Positions 19,136-26,782 of a stretch of DNA of 64,000 nucleotides are shown here, in pieces (positions within the stretch are counted from its first letter, which is position 1; the number at the start of each line of letters is the position of its first letter). The translations under genes were made by a program, and so were the position numbers. Under the pieces are notes generated by a model that was given only the letters and a program-made list of their open reading frames with translations, did not search any database and was not told the origin of the DNA. The stretch spans positions 1 to 64,000 of the forward strand of contig CAWFGW010000001.1 of assembly GCA_963815495.1 (NCBI GenBank). The letters are read 5' to 3'. This stretch comes from CAWFGW01 sp963815495. GTDB taxonomy: Bacteria > Bacteroidota > Bacteroidia > Cytophagales > JAAEPT01.

Positions 19136-19919
19136 AAGACCATATGTTTTAACCCTAGCTGGGCATGACCCCTCTGCTGGTGCAGGTGTACTTGCCGACA
19201 TCAAAACGATGGAGCAATGTGGGGTCTATGGTTTGGGAGTCACTACAGCCATCACCTATCAAAACGAAAATGAATTTGACGGGGTGAAATGGCTTTCTTT
19301 TGAGGAAATTGAAAAGCAAATAGCGCCATTAATCAGAAAATATAACATTGAAATAGTTAAAATAGGTTTGATTGAAAACCTAAAAATCTTAGAGAAGACT
19401 ATTTCACTACTCACTACTCATTACTCAAGCCTCCGTATAGTCTGGGATCCCATACTAAGTGCCAGTGCGGGGTTTGTTTTCCATAATGAGTTGGATTTAG
19501 AGAGATTAAGTCAGGTGTTAAATTCAATTTATCTAATTACACCCAACCAACCGGAATATGACAAGTTGTTGTTAGAAAATATGACGTTAGAAAACACCAA
19601 TCTGTTGTTGAAAGGAGGACACCGAGAAGAGCATGTGGATGTGTTGTTTGAGAACCAAGAATCGAGAACCAAGAGTCAAGAGTCAAGAGTCAAGAGTCAA
19701 GAGTCAAAAATCAAGATCCAAGATTTGAGACCTTACATGATTAGTGGGAATGGAAAACACTTAAGTCCAAAGCATGGTTCTGGTTGTGTGTTGTCATCGG
19801 CTATTGCTGCTTATTTAGCTTTGGATAATGACTTGGTTATTTCGTGTAAACGAGCTAAACTTTATGTAGAAAACCTGCTTGAAAGTAATGGGGGGTTGTT
19901 GGGCTATCATGCAAAATAA
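19125..19919 (+). CDS. thiD: Hydroxymethylpyrimidine (phosphate) kinase ThiD with repeat-derived inserts
   Basis: ThiD phosphorylates HMP and HMP-P for thiamine synthesis. The ribokinase-fold signatures are present: LTLAGHDPSAGAGVLADIKT at residues 9-28, VKIGLI, VWDPILSASAG near 106, LITPNQPEY, and the anion-hole segment SPKHGSGCVLSSAIAAYLA near 213-231. The start is GTG at 19125, overlapping the CYTH gene by 11 bp. Two stretches are encoded by 7-bp-period DNA. One is near residues 92-103. The other, about residues 176-201, gives repeated KSQESRV heptads before QDLRP. The second is an insertion in a region that is short in typical ThiD. The core motifs on both sides are intact, so the enzyme may still work. 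Confidence 0.92.
   Translation: MTTKRPYVLTLAGHDPSAGAGVLADIKTMEQCGVYGLGVTTAITYQNENEFDGVKWLSFEEIEKQIAPLIRKYNIEIVKIGLIENLKILEKTISLLTTHYSSLRIVWDPILSASAGFVFHNELDLERLSQVLNSIYLITPNQPEYDKLLLENMTLENTNLLLKGGHREEHVDVLFENQESRTKSQESRVKSQESKIKIQDLRPYMISGNGKHLSPKHGSGCVLSSAIAAYLALDNDLVISCKRAKLYVENLLESNGGLLGYHAK
19398..19432 (+). repeat. Short 7-bp-period tract inside thiD
   Basis: CACTACT, CACTACT and CATTACT follow one another at 19405-19425, with degenerate units on both sides. It encodes SLLTTHYSSL-like residues between the ThiD core strands. Confidence 0.6.
19651..19727 (+). repeat. Eleven-unit 7-bp tandem repeat inside thiD
   Basis: Eleven consecutive 7-mers share the pattern agaNNca. Five central units (19672-19706) are identical AGAGTCA, and the outer units are degenerate (AGAACCA, AGAATCG, AAAATCA, AGATCCA, AGATTTG). 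Seven bases is not a multiple of three, so gain or loss of one unit would shift the thiD frame. Confidence 0.9.
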
Positions 19920-19945
19920 AAATAAAAGCTAACCGCTAAGTACTT

Positions 19946-20578
19946 ATGGCTAAACAGATCTCAAAATTCCACTACATCACACAAGATATCAAAGGAAAAA
20001 CGCATGCTGAATTGGCTAAGCAAGCCTGTGAGGGCGGGGTAAAATGGGTGCAGTTACGCATGAAAAATGTTACCGAATCGGCATGGAAAAAACAAGCTGA
20101 AGATACCTTGGCAGTCTGTAGAGAATATGGTGCACAATTAATTATCAATGATCACCCCGAATTGGCTGTTGAAATTGGTGCCGATGGTGTACACTTGGGT
20201 AAAGACGACATGCCTCTGGCGCAAGCTAGAGCAATAATCGGGGATGAAATGATCTTAGGAGCTACCGCGAACAACTTGCAAGACATTATCAATGCTGCTC
20301 AATATAAAGTAGACTACATTGGCTTGGGACCCTTCCGCTTTACTCTAACCAAAGAAAAGTTAAGTCCGGTTTTGGGGGTTGAGGGGTTTGAAACGATCAT
20401 AAAAGAATTGAAGAAAAAAGACATTCAAATACCTTTGATAGCCATAGGAGGGATTTTAATGGAGGATATTGCTGATTTATTATCTGTAGGTGTACATGGT
20501 GTAGCCATTGCCTCCGCGATTAATCGGTATTCGAATCCAACCCAGTCAGCAGCGGTATTTGTGAAGGCGTTGCAATAA
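19946..20578 (+). CDS. thiE: Thiamine-phosphate synthase
   Basis: ThiE joins HMP-PP and the thiazole phosphate to give thiamine phosphate, the step after ThiD. The 210-residue TIM-barrel protein has the family motifs VQLRMKN near residue 31, LIINDHPELAVEIGADGVHL near 67-86, and DYIGLGPFRFTLTKE near 118. The phosphate-binding IPLIAIGGI lies near 160. It starts 26 bp after thiD on the same strand, so the two form a thiamine pair. I saw no TPP riboswitch upstream of the pair. Confidence 0.95.
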   Translation: MAKQISKFHYITQDIKGKTHAELAKQACEGGVKWVQLRMKNVTESAWKKQAEDTLAVCREYGAQLIINDHPELAVEIGADGVHLGKDDMPLAQARAIIGDEMILGATANNLQDIINAAQYKVDYIGLGPFRFTLTKEKLSPVLGVEGFETIIKELKKKDIQIPLIAIGGILMEDIADLLSVGVHGVAIASAINRYSNPTQSAAVFVKALQ

Positions 20579-20693
20579 ATCTTAACCCCGTATTGTGCTG
20601 CTTGTCAGCTTTCCGACAAAGTCGGAATATTTATTCTAATACCTTTCCGAGTATAATCTTTTATATATTCGATTTTTAGTCGAAACAACTAAT

Positions 20694-21035
20694 ATGATGG
20701 AAAAGAAAACGTATTACAACCCAGAAGATTTAAAAAAATTTGGAGACATCGGTGATTTTCAACCCGAGTTAGCCGATAAATTTTTTGCGTGGTATGGAGA
20801 TGTCTTCAAAGAAGGCGCCTTAACAGCTCGTGAAAAATCATTGATAGCACTCGCAGTATCGCATGCGGTTCAGTGTCCTTATTGCATTGATGCTTACACC
20901 AGTGACTCCTTAAAGAAAGGTGCCGATGAAGCGCAAATGATGGAAGCAGTACATGTTGCAGCTGCCATTAAAGGAGGTGCTGTCTTAGTACATGGGGTAC
21001 AAATGATGAACAAAGCCAAAGATTTGTTGATGTAA
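20694..21035 (+). CDS. Arsenosugar-cluster peroxidase-like (AhpD/CMD fold) protein
   Basis: This 113-residue carboxymuconolactone-decarboxylase-fold protein has the redox motif CPYCIDAYTSD near residues 62-72 and SLIALAVSHAVQ before it. Proteins of this type accompany ArsS and ArsM in arsenosugar clusters and are annotated as peroxidase-like. Their exact step is not established. The start is one of two adjacent ATGs (20694 or 20697). The stop TAA overlaps the arsS ATG by one base (TAATG), giving tight coupling. Confidence 0.88.
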   Translation: MMEKKTYYNPEDLKKFGDIGDFQPELADKFFAWYGDVFKEGALTAREKSLIALAVSHAVQCPYCIDAYTSDSLKKGADEAQMMEAVHVAAAIKGGAVLVHGVQMMNKAKDLLM

Positions 21036-22069
21036 TGATTAGCCTTAAAAAACAAGCACATCAATTATCCAAAATAGCACAACAACTCAAAGTGTTGGAA
21101 AGCCTTGATTTACCTTCTTTTGAGTCAAACCTAACGAAGAGTGACCTGTTTCCGCTCAAACCAACTGGTTTGGAAATTTTCCAAATCAACATGGGTAAAA
21201 TGTGCAATCAGGTTTGTAAACATTGCCATGTAGACGCAGGTCCTGACCGAAAAGAAATCATGACGCAGGAAGTGATGAAACTTTGTTTGGAGGCGATAAA
21301 AAAATCAGGTGCATCCACCGTTGATTTAACAGGTGGAGCACCCGAGATGAATCCCGACTTTCGGTGGTTTGTGGAGCAAATTTCAAAATTGGACAAACAC
21401 ATTATTGTTCGCTGTAATCTGACTATTATTTTGGCTAACCCGAAATACAATGATTTGCCTGCGTTTTTCAAAAAACATCGAGTCGAAGTAGTTTCTTCAC
21501 TCCCTTATTTCACCGCCACTAGAACCGATGCCCAACGGGGAAGTGGCGTCTTTGATAAATCGATTCAAGCTTTACAATTATTAAACGAGGTGGGCTATGG
21601 TGTGGAAGGAACTGGTTTGTTGTTAAACTTAGTATATAACCCATCAGGTGCTTTTCTCCCAGGCGATCAACAGGCATTAGAAATTGAGTTCAAATCACGA
21701 TTAAAGTCGCGGTTTGATATAGCTTTTAATGGACTATATACTATTACTAACATTCCTGTAAGCCGCTTTTTAGATTATCTGATTTCCAGTGATAACTACG
21801 AAACGTATATGGAGACACTGGTGTCAGCCTACAACGCCACTGCTGCAGAAGGGGTGATGTGTCGCAATACCATTTCAGTGGGTTGGGATGGCTATTTATT
21901 TGATTGTGATTTTAATCAAATGTTAGACTTGAAGCTTAAAGAAAAGAATCACATTAGTCAATTTGATCTCGCAAACTTTCAGGGACGTGAGATTATCGTC
22001 AACCAGCATTGTTATGGGTGTACTGCTGGCGCAGGCTCAAGCTGTGGGGGAGCAACAACTGGAAGATGA
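21035..22069 (+). CDS. arsS: Arsenosugar biosynthesis radical SAM protein ArsS
   Basis: This 344-residue radical SAM enzyme has the [4Fe-4S] motif CNQVCKHC (Cys57, Cys61, Cys64) followed by HVDAGPDRK, and the SAM-side strand STVDLTGGAPEMNPDF. The C-terminus is Cys-rich and ends CYGCTAGAGSSCGG, the pattern of the radical SAM/Cys-rich family assigned to ArsS. ArsS is thought to attach a SAM-derived adenosyl group to methylated arsenic on the way to arsenosugars. The ATG overlaps the preceding stop, and its stop overlaps the next ATG (ATGA), so all are coupled. Confidence 0.9.
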   Translation: MISLKKQAHQLSKIAQQLKVLESLDLPSFESNLTKSDLFPLKPTGLEIFQINMGKMCNQVCKHCHVDAGPDRKEIMTQEVMKLCLEAIKKSGASTVDLTGGAPEMNPDFRWFVEQISKLDKHIIVRCNLTIILANPKYNDLPAFFKKHRVEVVSSLPYFTATRTDAQRGSGVFDKSIQALQLLNEVGYGVEGTGLLLNLVYNPSGAFLPGDQQALEIEFKSRLKSRFDIAFNGLYTITNIPVSRFLDYLISSDNYETYMETLVSAYNATAAEGVMCRNTISVGWDGYLFDCDFNQMLDLKLKEKNHISQFDLANFQGREIIVNQHCYGCTAGAGSSCGGATTGR

Positions 22070-22659
22070 CAAGGAACCGATTAATCATTTTTGCTAAAAA
22101 CCCCGAATTTGGGAAAGTAAAGACACGTCTGGCTGCAACCATTGGTCATAAAAAAGCTTTGGAAGTGTATATAAAGCTCTTACTGCATACTAGATCAATT
22201 GCTTCACCATTTATTAAAAACACCATTTTTTATTTTACCAATGATACTGAAAAAACTGAGGGGTGGAGTCAATTTAATCAGCGATTGCAAATTGGGAACT
22301 CGTTAGGTGCTCGAATGAGCAACGCACTGAAGGAGTCTTTTGACGAAGGAAATGATAAAGTACTTATTATCGGAACCGACTGCTATGAAATCACGTCTGA
22401 GGTAATTTCGAATGCCTTTAGAGTATTGGATGACAATGATGTTGTAATTGGTCCGGCAGAAGATGGTGGGTATTATTTGTTAGGTATGAAACGGTTTTAT
22501 CCTGAATTTTTTATGAATAAAAAGTGGAGCACAGAAACCGTGTTTATCGATACCATAGAAGATGTGAAGCTGTTAGGGTTAACACATAAAAACTTACCTA
22601 CACTAACAGACATTGATACAGAACAAGATTTAAGAAAATTTGAAAAAGAGTTAACCTAG
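22066..22659 (+). CDS. Arsenosugar-cluster glycosyltransferase (CofC/GT-A-like)
   Basis: This protein of about 197 residues begins MTRNRLIIFAKNPEFGKVKT, the typical start of the CofC-like glycosyltransferase family found with ArsM/ArsS. It contains IIGTDCYEITSEVI near residue 100 and GPAEDGGYYLLGMK near 130. The family is believed to act late in arsenosugar assembly, but its reaction is inferred from clustering. The ATG at 22066 overlaps the arsS stop by 4 bp. An in-frame upstream ATG at 22009 lies inside arsS and gives a non-homologous extension. Confidence 0.88.
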   Translation: MTRNRLIIFAKNPEFGKVKTRLAATIGHKKALEVYIKLLLHTRSIASPFIKNTIFYFTNDTEKTEGWSQFNQRLQIGNSLGARMSNALKESFDEGNDKVLIIGTDCYEITSEVISNAFRVLDDNDVVIGPAEDGGYYLLGMKRFYPEFFMNKKWSTETVFIDTIEDVKLLGLTHKNLPTLTDIDTEQDLRKFEKELT

Positions 22660-22663
22660 GGTG

Positions 22664-23635
22664 ATGGACACATATTTAGAAACAACCAAAGAAGTATATA
22701 AAAAAGCAGCAGAAACACCGGATATAGGTTTGTGCTGCACCACCACGCCTATTTGGCAACTCCCGGGATTAGAGATTCCTAAACGCATGCAGGAGATGAA
22801 TTATGGTTGTGGGAGCACGGTTCACCCCCGGGATCTGGTCAATAACCCTACTATTTTATATGTAGGTGTGGGTGGCGGTATGGAGTTACTTCAGTTTAGC
22901 TATTTTAACAGAAGCGCTGGTGGAGTAATTGGAGTCGATGTAGTGGACGAAATGTTGATGGCTTCAAAACAAAATTTTATTGAGGCTGAAAAATTAAATC
23001 CTTGGTTCAAAAGTGAGTTTATCACACTAAAAAAAGGTGACGCACTAGCCTTACCCGTTAAGGATAAATCAATTGACGTAGCAGCACAAAACTGTTTGTT
23101 TAATATTTTTCATAACGATGATCTTCAACTTGCTTTACAAGAAATGTATCGTGTGCTCAAACCCCATGGTAGGTTGGTGATGTCTGATCCAGTGTGTGAA
23201 ACCGCTATGCCAATAGCCTTAAAAAATGACGAAAATCTTCGCGCATTGTGCTTAAGTGGTGCGATACCTATGCGAGAATACATTAAAAAGTTAACCGATG
23301 TTGGTTTTGGGACAATTGAAGTTAGGGCAAAACGACCCTATCGCATATTAAGTCCACAACATTATACAACTGATCAATTGATTGTCATTGAAAGCTTAGA
23401 GGTATGTGCCATTAAAGACCCGATGCCTGAAGACGGCCCATGTATATTTACGGGTAAAACGGCCATTTACTTTGGGGATCAACCCTATTTTGATGATAAA
23501 AAGGGACATGTTTTAATGGTGAATCAACCGCTAGCGGTGTGTGATAAAACAGCACAAGCATTAAAAAACCTAGAAGATCAAGCTATTTATATTTCAGAAT
23601 CTACTTTCTTTTATGACGGAGGAGGGTGTTGTTAA
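22664..23635 (+). CDS. arsM: Arsenite S-adenosylmethionine methyltransferase ArsM (arsenosugar type)
   Basis: ArsM methylates trivalent arsenic. The protein starts MDTYLETTKEVYKKAAETPD, followed by GLCCTTTP (Cys24, Cys25) and MNYGCGSTVHP (Cys49), cysteines of the kind that bind As(III). The SAM-binding loop is YVGVGGGMELLQF near 66, and the methyltransferase core includes DVAAQNCLFNIF and LKPHGRLVMSDPV. A C-terminal domain ends FYDGGGCC. An in-frame GTG three bases upstream is a possible start. It is the last gene before a strong terminator, so the cluster is one four-gene unit. Confidence 0.93.
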   Translation: MDTYLETTKEVYKKAAETPDIGLCCTTTPIWQLPGLEIPKRMQEMNYGCGSTVHPRDLVNNPTILYVGVGGGMELLQFSYFNRSAGGVIGVDVVDEMLMASKQNFIEAEKLNPWFKSEFITLKKGDALALPVKDKSIDVAAQNCLFNIFHNDDLQLALQEMYRVLKPHGRLVMSDPVCETAMPIALKNDENLRALCLSGAIPMREYIKKLTDVGFGTIEVRAKRPYRILSPQHYTTDQLIVIESLEVCAIKDPMPEDGPCIFTGKTAIYFGDQPYFDDKKGHVLMVNQPLAVCDKTAQALKNLEDQAIYISESTFFYDGGGCC

Positions 23636-23673
23636 TTTACTAAAAAGATTGGTTTAGATTAGAAATCTACTTG

Positions 23674-23707
23674 GATGAAACGTACAATGCGTTTCATCTT
23701 TTTTTTT
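23674..23707 (+). terminator. Rho-independent terminator of the arsenosugar operon
   Basis: GATGAAACG pairs with CGTTTCATC around a 7-base loop and is followed by nine Ts. It is 38 bp after the arsM stop. Confidence 0.9.
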
Positions 23708-23714
23708 ATCTTTG
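23707..23714 (+). promoter_or_regulatory. -7 element (TATCTTTG) upstream of the outer-membrane protein gene
   Basis: TATCTTTG matches TAnnTTTG exactly and sits at the end of the terminator T-run, 38 bp before the next ATG. No clear -33 TTTG was found, because that position falls in the terminator stem. Confidence 0.5.
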
Positions 23715-23752
23715 AGGATACGAGAAAACAGGGGTGTTCCAAAAAGTAGGAT

Positions 23753-24817
23753 ATGAATAAGTTTAAAGTTCTTTTATTATCAATAGGAATCATTTGTTAC
23801 GCATGTATATCACATGCTCAAATGAAAAAGGGTATTGATTATTCAGGTTTTTTTGACACCTATTATCACCCCAATTTATGGGAATTTTCAGCTGGACTTG
23901 GTTATCCACTTTATTATGGCGACTTGTGTGGAGGTATTGGCTGTAACGATGGTAATTTAAGTTTTGTAGCCGGTGTTGCCTATAAGCCATGGCCAAAAGT
24001 AGCTTTTGAAGGGGATATTTATTATACCACGCTCAGTGCTAGGGATATCAACACAGAACGAAATATCTCTTTCGAATCCAAGAATCTTGAGTTAGCATTA
24101 TATGGGAAATATTTTTTGATTGATGATATCGTCCGAAGACACTCAGACATGTTTAATAAAACACGATTGGTAAAACCCTATTTACTAATTGGGATAAGTG
24201 GACTGTATTATAATCCAAAAGCAGTGTTGACAGATACCCTGACAGGAACAACAACACCCGTTAACGAAGGTGTGACCTATCCACGATTTGGCTTAGCTAT
24301 TCCTGCTGGCTTCGGGTTATCATTTGATATTTCTAGACGATTTAGCATTTTAACAGAAGTAATTTATCGGTATACATTTACGGATTTGTTAGATGGAGTA
24401 AGTGAAGTTTATGGTAATCCAGACATCAAAGACTCTTACTTAACTATTGATTTAAAGCTTCAATGGACTCCTTGGGCTCCACGTTCCAAAAAGAAAAAAC
24501 AGCGGGTTCCTAAAGATGTGCCACAGTATAACTTTAGCACGGATTCATCGCGGGCAGCAGCTAAAGCAAAAAGTGATAGTACCAAAGCATCAGTTAAAAA
24601 TGATGAGGAAATGGACTACTATGAAAAATTGATGAAAGAAGCAGAAGAAGCGGAAGAAGAACCCGCATCGGACGAAGAGTATTACGATATCATCGACTCA
24701 GAACCTTCTGAGGAAGGAGAAGAAAACAACGATGAAGAGGGGTACTACCAAGAGGATTTAGAAGAGAAAAAAGAAGAGGTTGAGGAAAGCTCAGATGATA
24801 GTTGGGACTCGTGGTAA
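23753..24817 (+). CDS. Outer-membrane beta-barrel protein with long acidic C-terminal tail
   Basis: This 354-residue protein has a signal peptide (cleaved near ISHAQ). A small barrel domain follows (about 40-250), with strands such as WEFSAGLGYPLYYGDL, ALYGKYFLIDD and FSILTEVIYRYTFTD. It then has a basic patch (RSKKKKQRVPKD) and an extended tail (about 290-354) made mostly of Glu and Asp (EEAEEEPASDEEYYD, EEKKEEVEE). The barrel resembles OmpA-like or PorT-like small barrels. No ligand can be inferred. The tail is low-complexity, highly negatively charged and probably disordered. Confidence 0.75.
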   Translation: MNKFKVLLLSIGIICYACISHAQMKKGIDYSGFFDTYYHPNLWEFSAGLGYPLYYGDLCGGIGCNDGNLSFVAGVAYKPWPKVAFEGDIYYTTLSARDINTERNISFESKNLELALYGKYFLIDDIVRRHSDMFNKTRLVKPYLLIGISGLYYNPKAVLTDTLTGTTTPVNEGVTYPRFGLAIPAGFGLSFDISRRFSILTEVIYRYTFTDLLDGVSEVYGNPDIKDSYLTIDLKLQWTPWAPRSKKKKQRVPKDVPQYNFSTDSSRAAAKAKSDSTKASVKNDEEMDYYEKLMKEAEEAEEEPASDEEYYDIIDSEPSEEGEENNDEEGYYQEDLEEKKEEVEESSDDSWDSW

Positions 24818-25164
24818 TCTTTAACATTCCGCTTGAGAACTGCTCTTTGGTTACTTTTTCTAAATGAAAGACTGGACATAGGTAGTTTAGACTATATTAA
24901 TCTTGTTGTTATCCTTGCGGACAAGGGGGACTTCAAAACAAAGCTCGCTAATTTTCCCTCAATACCACTTTCTATCCGAAAGGGGTTCAAAATAAACATG
25001 ATTTTATTAAGCGTCTTGGAATAACGGTTGGAGTATGGCTTCTACTTCTCGTATAAAATGACCACATTTTTATGAGATTATTTTAATCTAGGGGAGAAGC
25101 TGTTGCGTCCTATAAGTATTTGTTTATTTCCGCTTGAGGTAAAATAAATCCTCTGTATAAAAAA
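24818..25164. other. Intergenic region, no gene recognised
   Basis: A 63-codon open frame at 24833 has no family resemblance and no upstream promoter element and is left out. An 11-bp direct repeat TTCCGCTTGAG occurs at 24827-24837 and 25128-25138, bounding almost the whole spacer. No other structure was seen. Confidence 0.5.
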
Positions 25165-26403
25165 TCATGCCTCCTCAAGTCGTTCAGCTGAACTGATATT
25201 GGTAATCACTTCATCATCCTTTGCGTTGTCGTTATCATCTTTTTTAGAATCACTCATCAAGCCTAGCGTCATTACAATATTTGTAACCATAATCAAAAAC
25301 AACATCGGAGCATTTCCAAAATCATCAATTAACAATGTCGTGGGAATAGAGAAAAAGAGCAGAATGCTAATCAATCCCCGGGGGGTGATAGTGGTTAACA
25401 AAGTTACTTTTTCGACACTTAAAATTCGCAAGACAATGTACCTAAAACCGTAGGTCCCTGCTAAAATGAGTGCGCCCGTAAAAATACCTTTTACGTCTAA
25501 TAAGTTCATGGGATTGATGGCAAACCCGAAAAGGAAGAAGAAAAACGTTTTTATCACAAACACACTTTCTAAGGTGATGTGATGGAGGTCGTAAAGTATT
25601 TCTTCCGCTTCTTTTTTTGCATGAATCTTCTTAAGAAAACCCACAAAAAAGAGTGATTGATTTTTTAGAATCAAACCAAATATGACAATAATAATTAGTG
25701 ACGATAGGTGAAATAATTTCCCAACTCCAAACAATAATACCAGCGATGAAATAATCAAAAATAGCTTTGTGTCATCTTTAATTTTAGTGAACATCCATAT
25801 AAGAGCATAAGATAGGAGGAAAGCTATCACGATAGTTGCAACAATTTGAATTAATGTGACACCAACTACTTGACCAATGTTTTCGTTTTCATTCAAGTCT
25901 AAAAACAAATAGAAGAATATGATTCCTAAAATGTCTGATATAGAAGACTCATACACCACAAACTCCCTTGTTTTTGGGTAGATATTTTGAACACTTGGAA
26001 TCACGATTGCACTGCTCATTACGGCAAAGGGTACCCCATATAAGGCCGCTTGCATGAATGTGGTGTAGTTGAGCCAGTAGATTATTCCAGCGATAATAAG
26101 TGTAGTACCTGAAAGGCATAAAAGAGCTGAAGCTAATGCTTTAAAAATATCTTTTGCTTTGTCTTTGTGAAGGTTCAGGTCTAACGAGGCCTCAAGTACT
26201 ATTAAGATTAACCCGATGTTGCCTAAGATTCCTAAATACGAATCTAAGTTATCAAGCGTGTGAGGAACAAATGACTTCACAATAATCCCCAAAATCATGA
26301 GCAGTAATACGGATGGAATATTGGTTTTCTTTGAAACAACCTGAAAAATATAGGAAACGATGAGGAGTAAAGAAATAAAAATAATGGCGGTATATGGATT
26401 CAT
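25165..26403 (-). CDS. Cation/proton antiporter (CPA family)
   Basis: This 412-residue protein has about 12 membrane segments and ends in a short acidic cytoplasmic tail (DSKKDDNDNAKDDE). The transporter core includes NIPSVLLLMILGIIV near residue 29 and GLILIVLEASLDLNL near 63. The ion-site helix carries YESSISDILGIIFF (about 149-162), where the Asp takes the place of the conserved ion-binding acid. TTITPRGLISILLFF near 336 is typical of NhaP-like exchangers. It probably exchanges Na+ or K+ for H+ across the inner membrane; ion choice is not readable. It stands alone on the minus strand. Confidence 0.88.
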   Translation of the reverse strand: MNPYTAIIFISLLLIVSYIFQVVSKKTNIPSVLLLMILGIIVKSFVPHTLDNLDSYLGILGNIGLILIVLEASLDLNLHKDKAKDIFKALASALLCLSGTTLIIAGIIYWLNYTTFMQAALYGVPFAVMSSAIVIPSVQNIYPKTREFVVYESSISDILGIIFFYLFLDLNENENIGQVVGVTLIQIVATIVIAFLLSYALIWMFTKIKDDTKLFLIISSLVLLFGVGKLFHLSSLIIIVIFGLILKNQSLFFVGFLKKIHAKKEAEEILYDLHHITLESVFVIKTFFFFLFGFAINPMNLLDVKGIFTGALILAGTYGFRYIVLRILSVEKVTLLTTITPRGLISILLFFSIPTTLLIDDFGNAPMLFLIMVTNIVMTLGLMSDSKKDDNDNAKDDEVITNISSAERLEEA

Positions 26404-26576
26404 AAATGAAGAGGTTTCTGTAATTGGAAGATAAAAATAACAAAAACATCTGTGTGGTAGCTATAAAGCAGGTGGACAGTTTGTTTTTTTAGGAAAATAA
26501 ATCAGAACTAGGTACGTCAGCACTTAAACCGTTTATTCCACACTGCGGTACGGAATCCACTTCTAGTAAGTTAAGC

Positions 26577-26631
26577 ATTCGTTTCCACAACAAGAAGATT
26601 GCCACACTCCACTGCGTTGTATTCGCAATGA
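26577..26631. repeat. Dispersed intergenic repeat, copy 1
   Basis: ATTCGTTTCCACAACAAG, then GATTGCCACACTCCACTG and ATTCGCAATGA recur with few changes at 28824-28880. The two copies are in the same orientation and flank the frameshifted T9SS gene. Confidence 0.8.
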
Positions 26632-26666
26632 TTTAGTGGAAATGCTTGTGTATCACATAACAAAAT

Positions 26667-26693
26667 TGTCATTCAGACCAAAGGGAAGAATCT
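26667..26693. repeat. Fragment of a dispersed palindromic element
   Basis: GTCATTCAGACCAAAGGG followed by AAGAATCT is the reverse complement, with one mismatch, of part of the MITE-like element at 47922-48052 (its bases about 48006-48031). Only this arm is recognisable here. Confidence 0.65.
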
Positions 26694-26782
26694 GTCAAAG
26701 CCCCAATCACCATTCCAAAACAACCTTTTGTCAATTACTCAAATTATGTTTTATTTGTAGTTCCCTACTTTTAAATCATAAG

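Noticed and set aside
19651..19727. Possible CRISPR-like or spacer repeat array in thiD
   Set aside because: The unit is only 7 bp, contiguous and without spacers, and it lies inside an open frame.
20611..20627. Hairpin TTCCGAC-AAA-GTCGGAA as a terminator or riboswitch between thiE and the arsenosugar operon
   Set aside because: It is not followed by a T run and no conserved TPP or arsenic-responsive element is visible, so it is left unassigned.
24833..25024. 63-codon open frame between the acidic-tail protein and the antiporter
   Set aside because: It has no family resemblance, no signal and no promoter, and its composition looks like non-coding sequence.
24827..25138. 11-bp direct repeats as target duplications of an inserted element
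   Set aside because: The repeats are too short and the enclosed 290 bp show no inverted ends or coding sequence, so this is only recorded.
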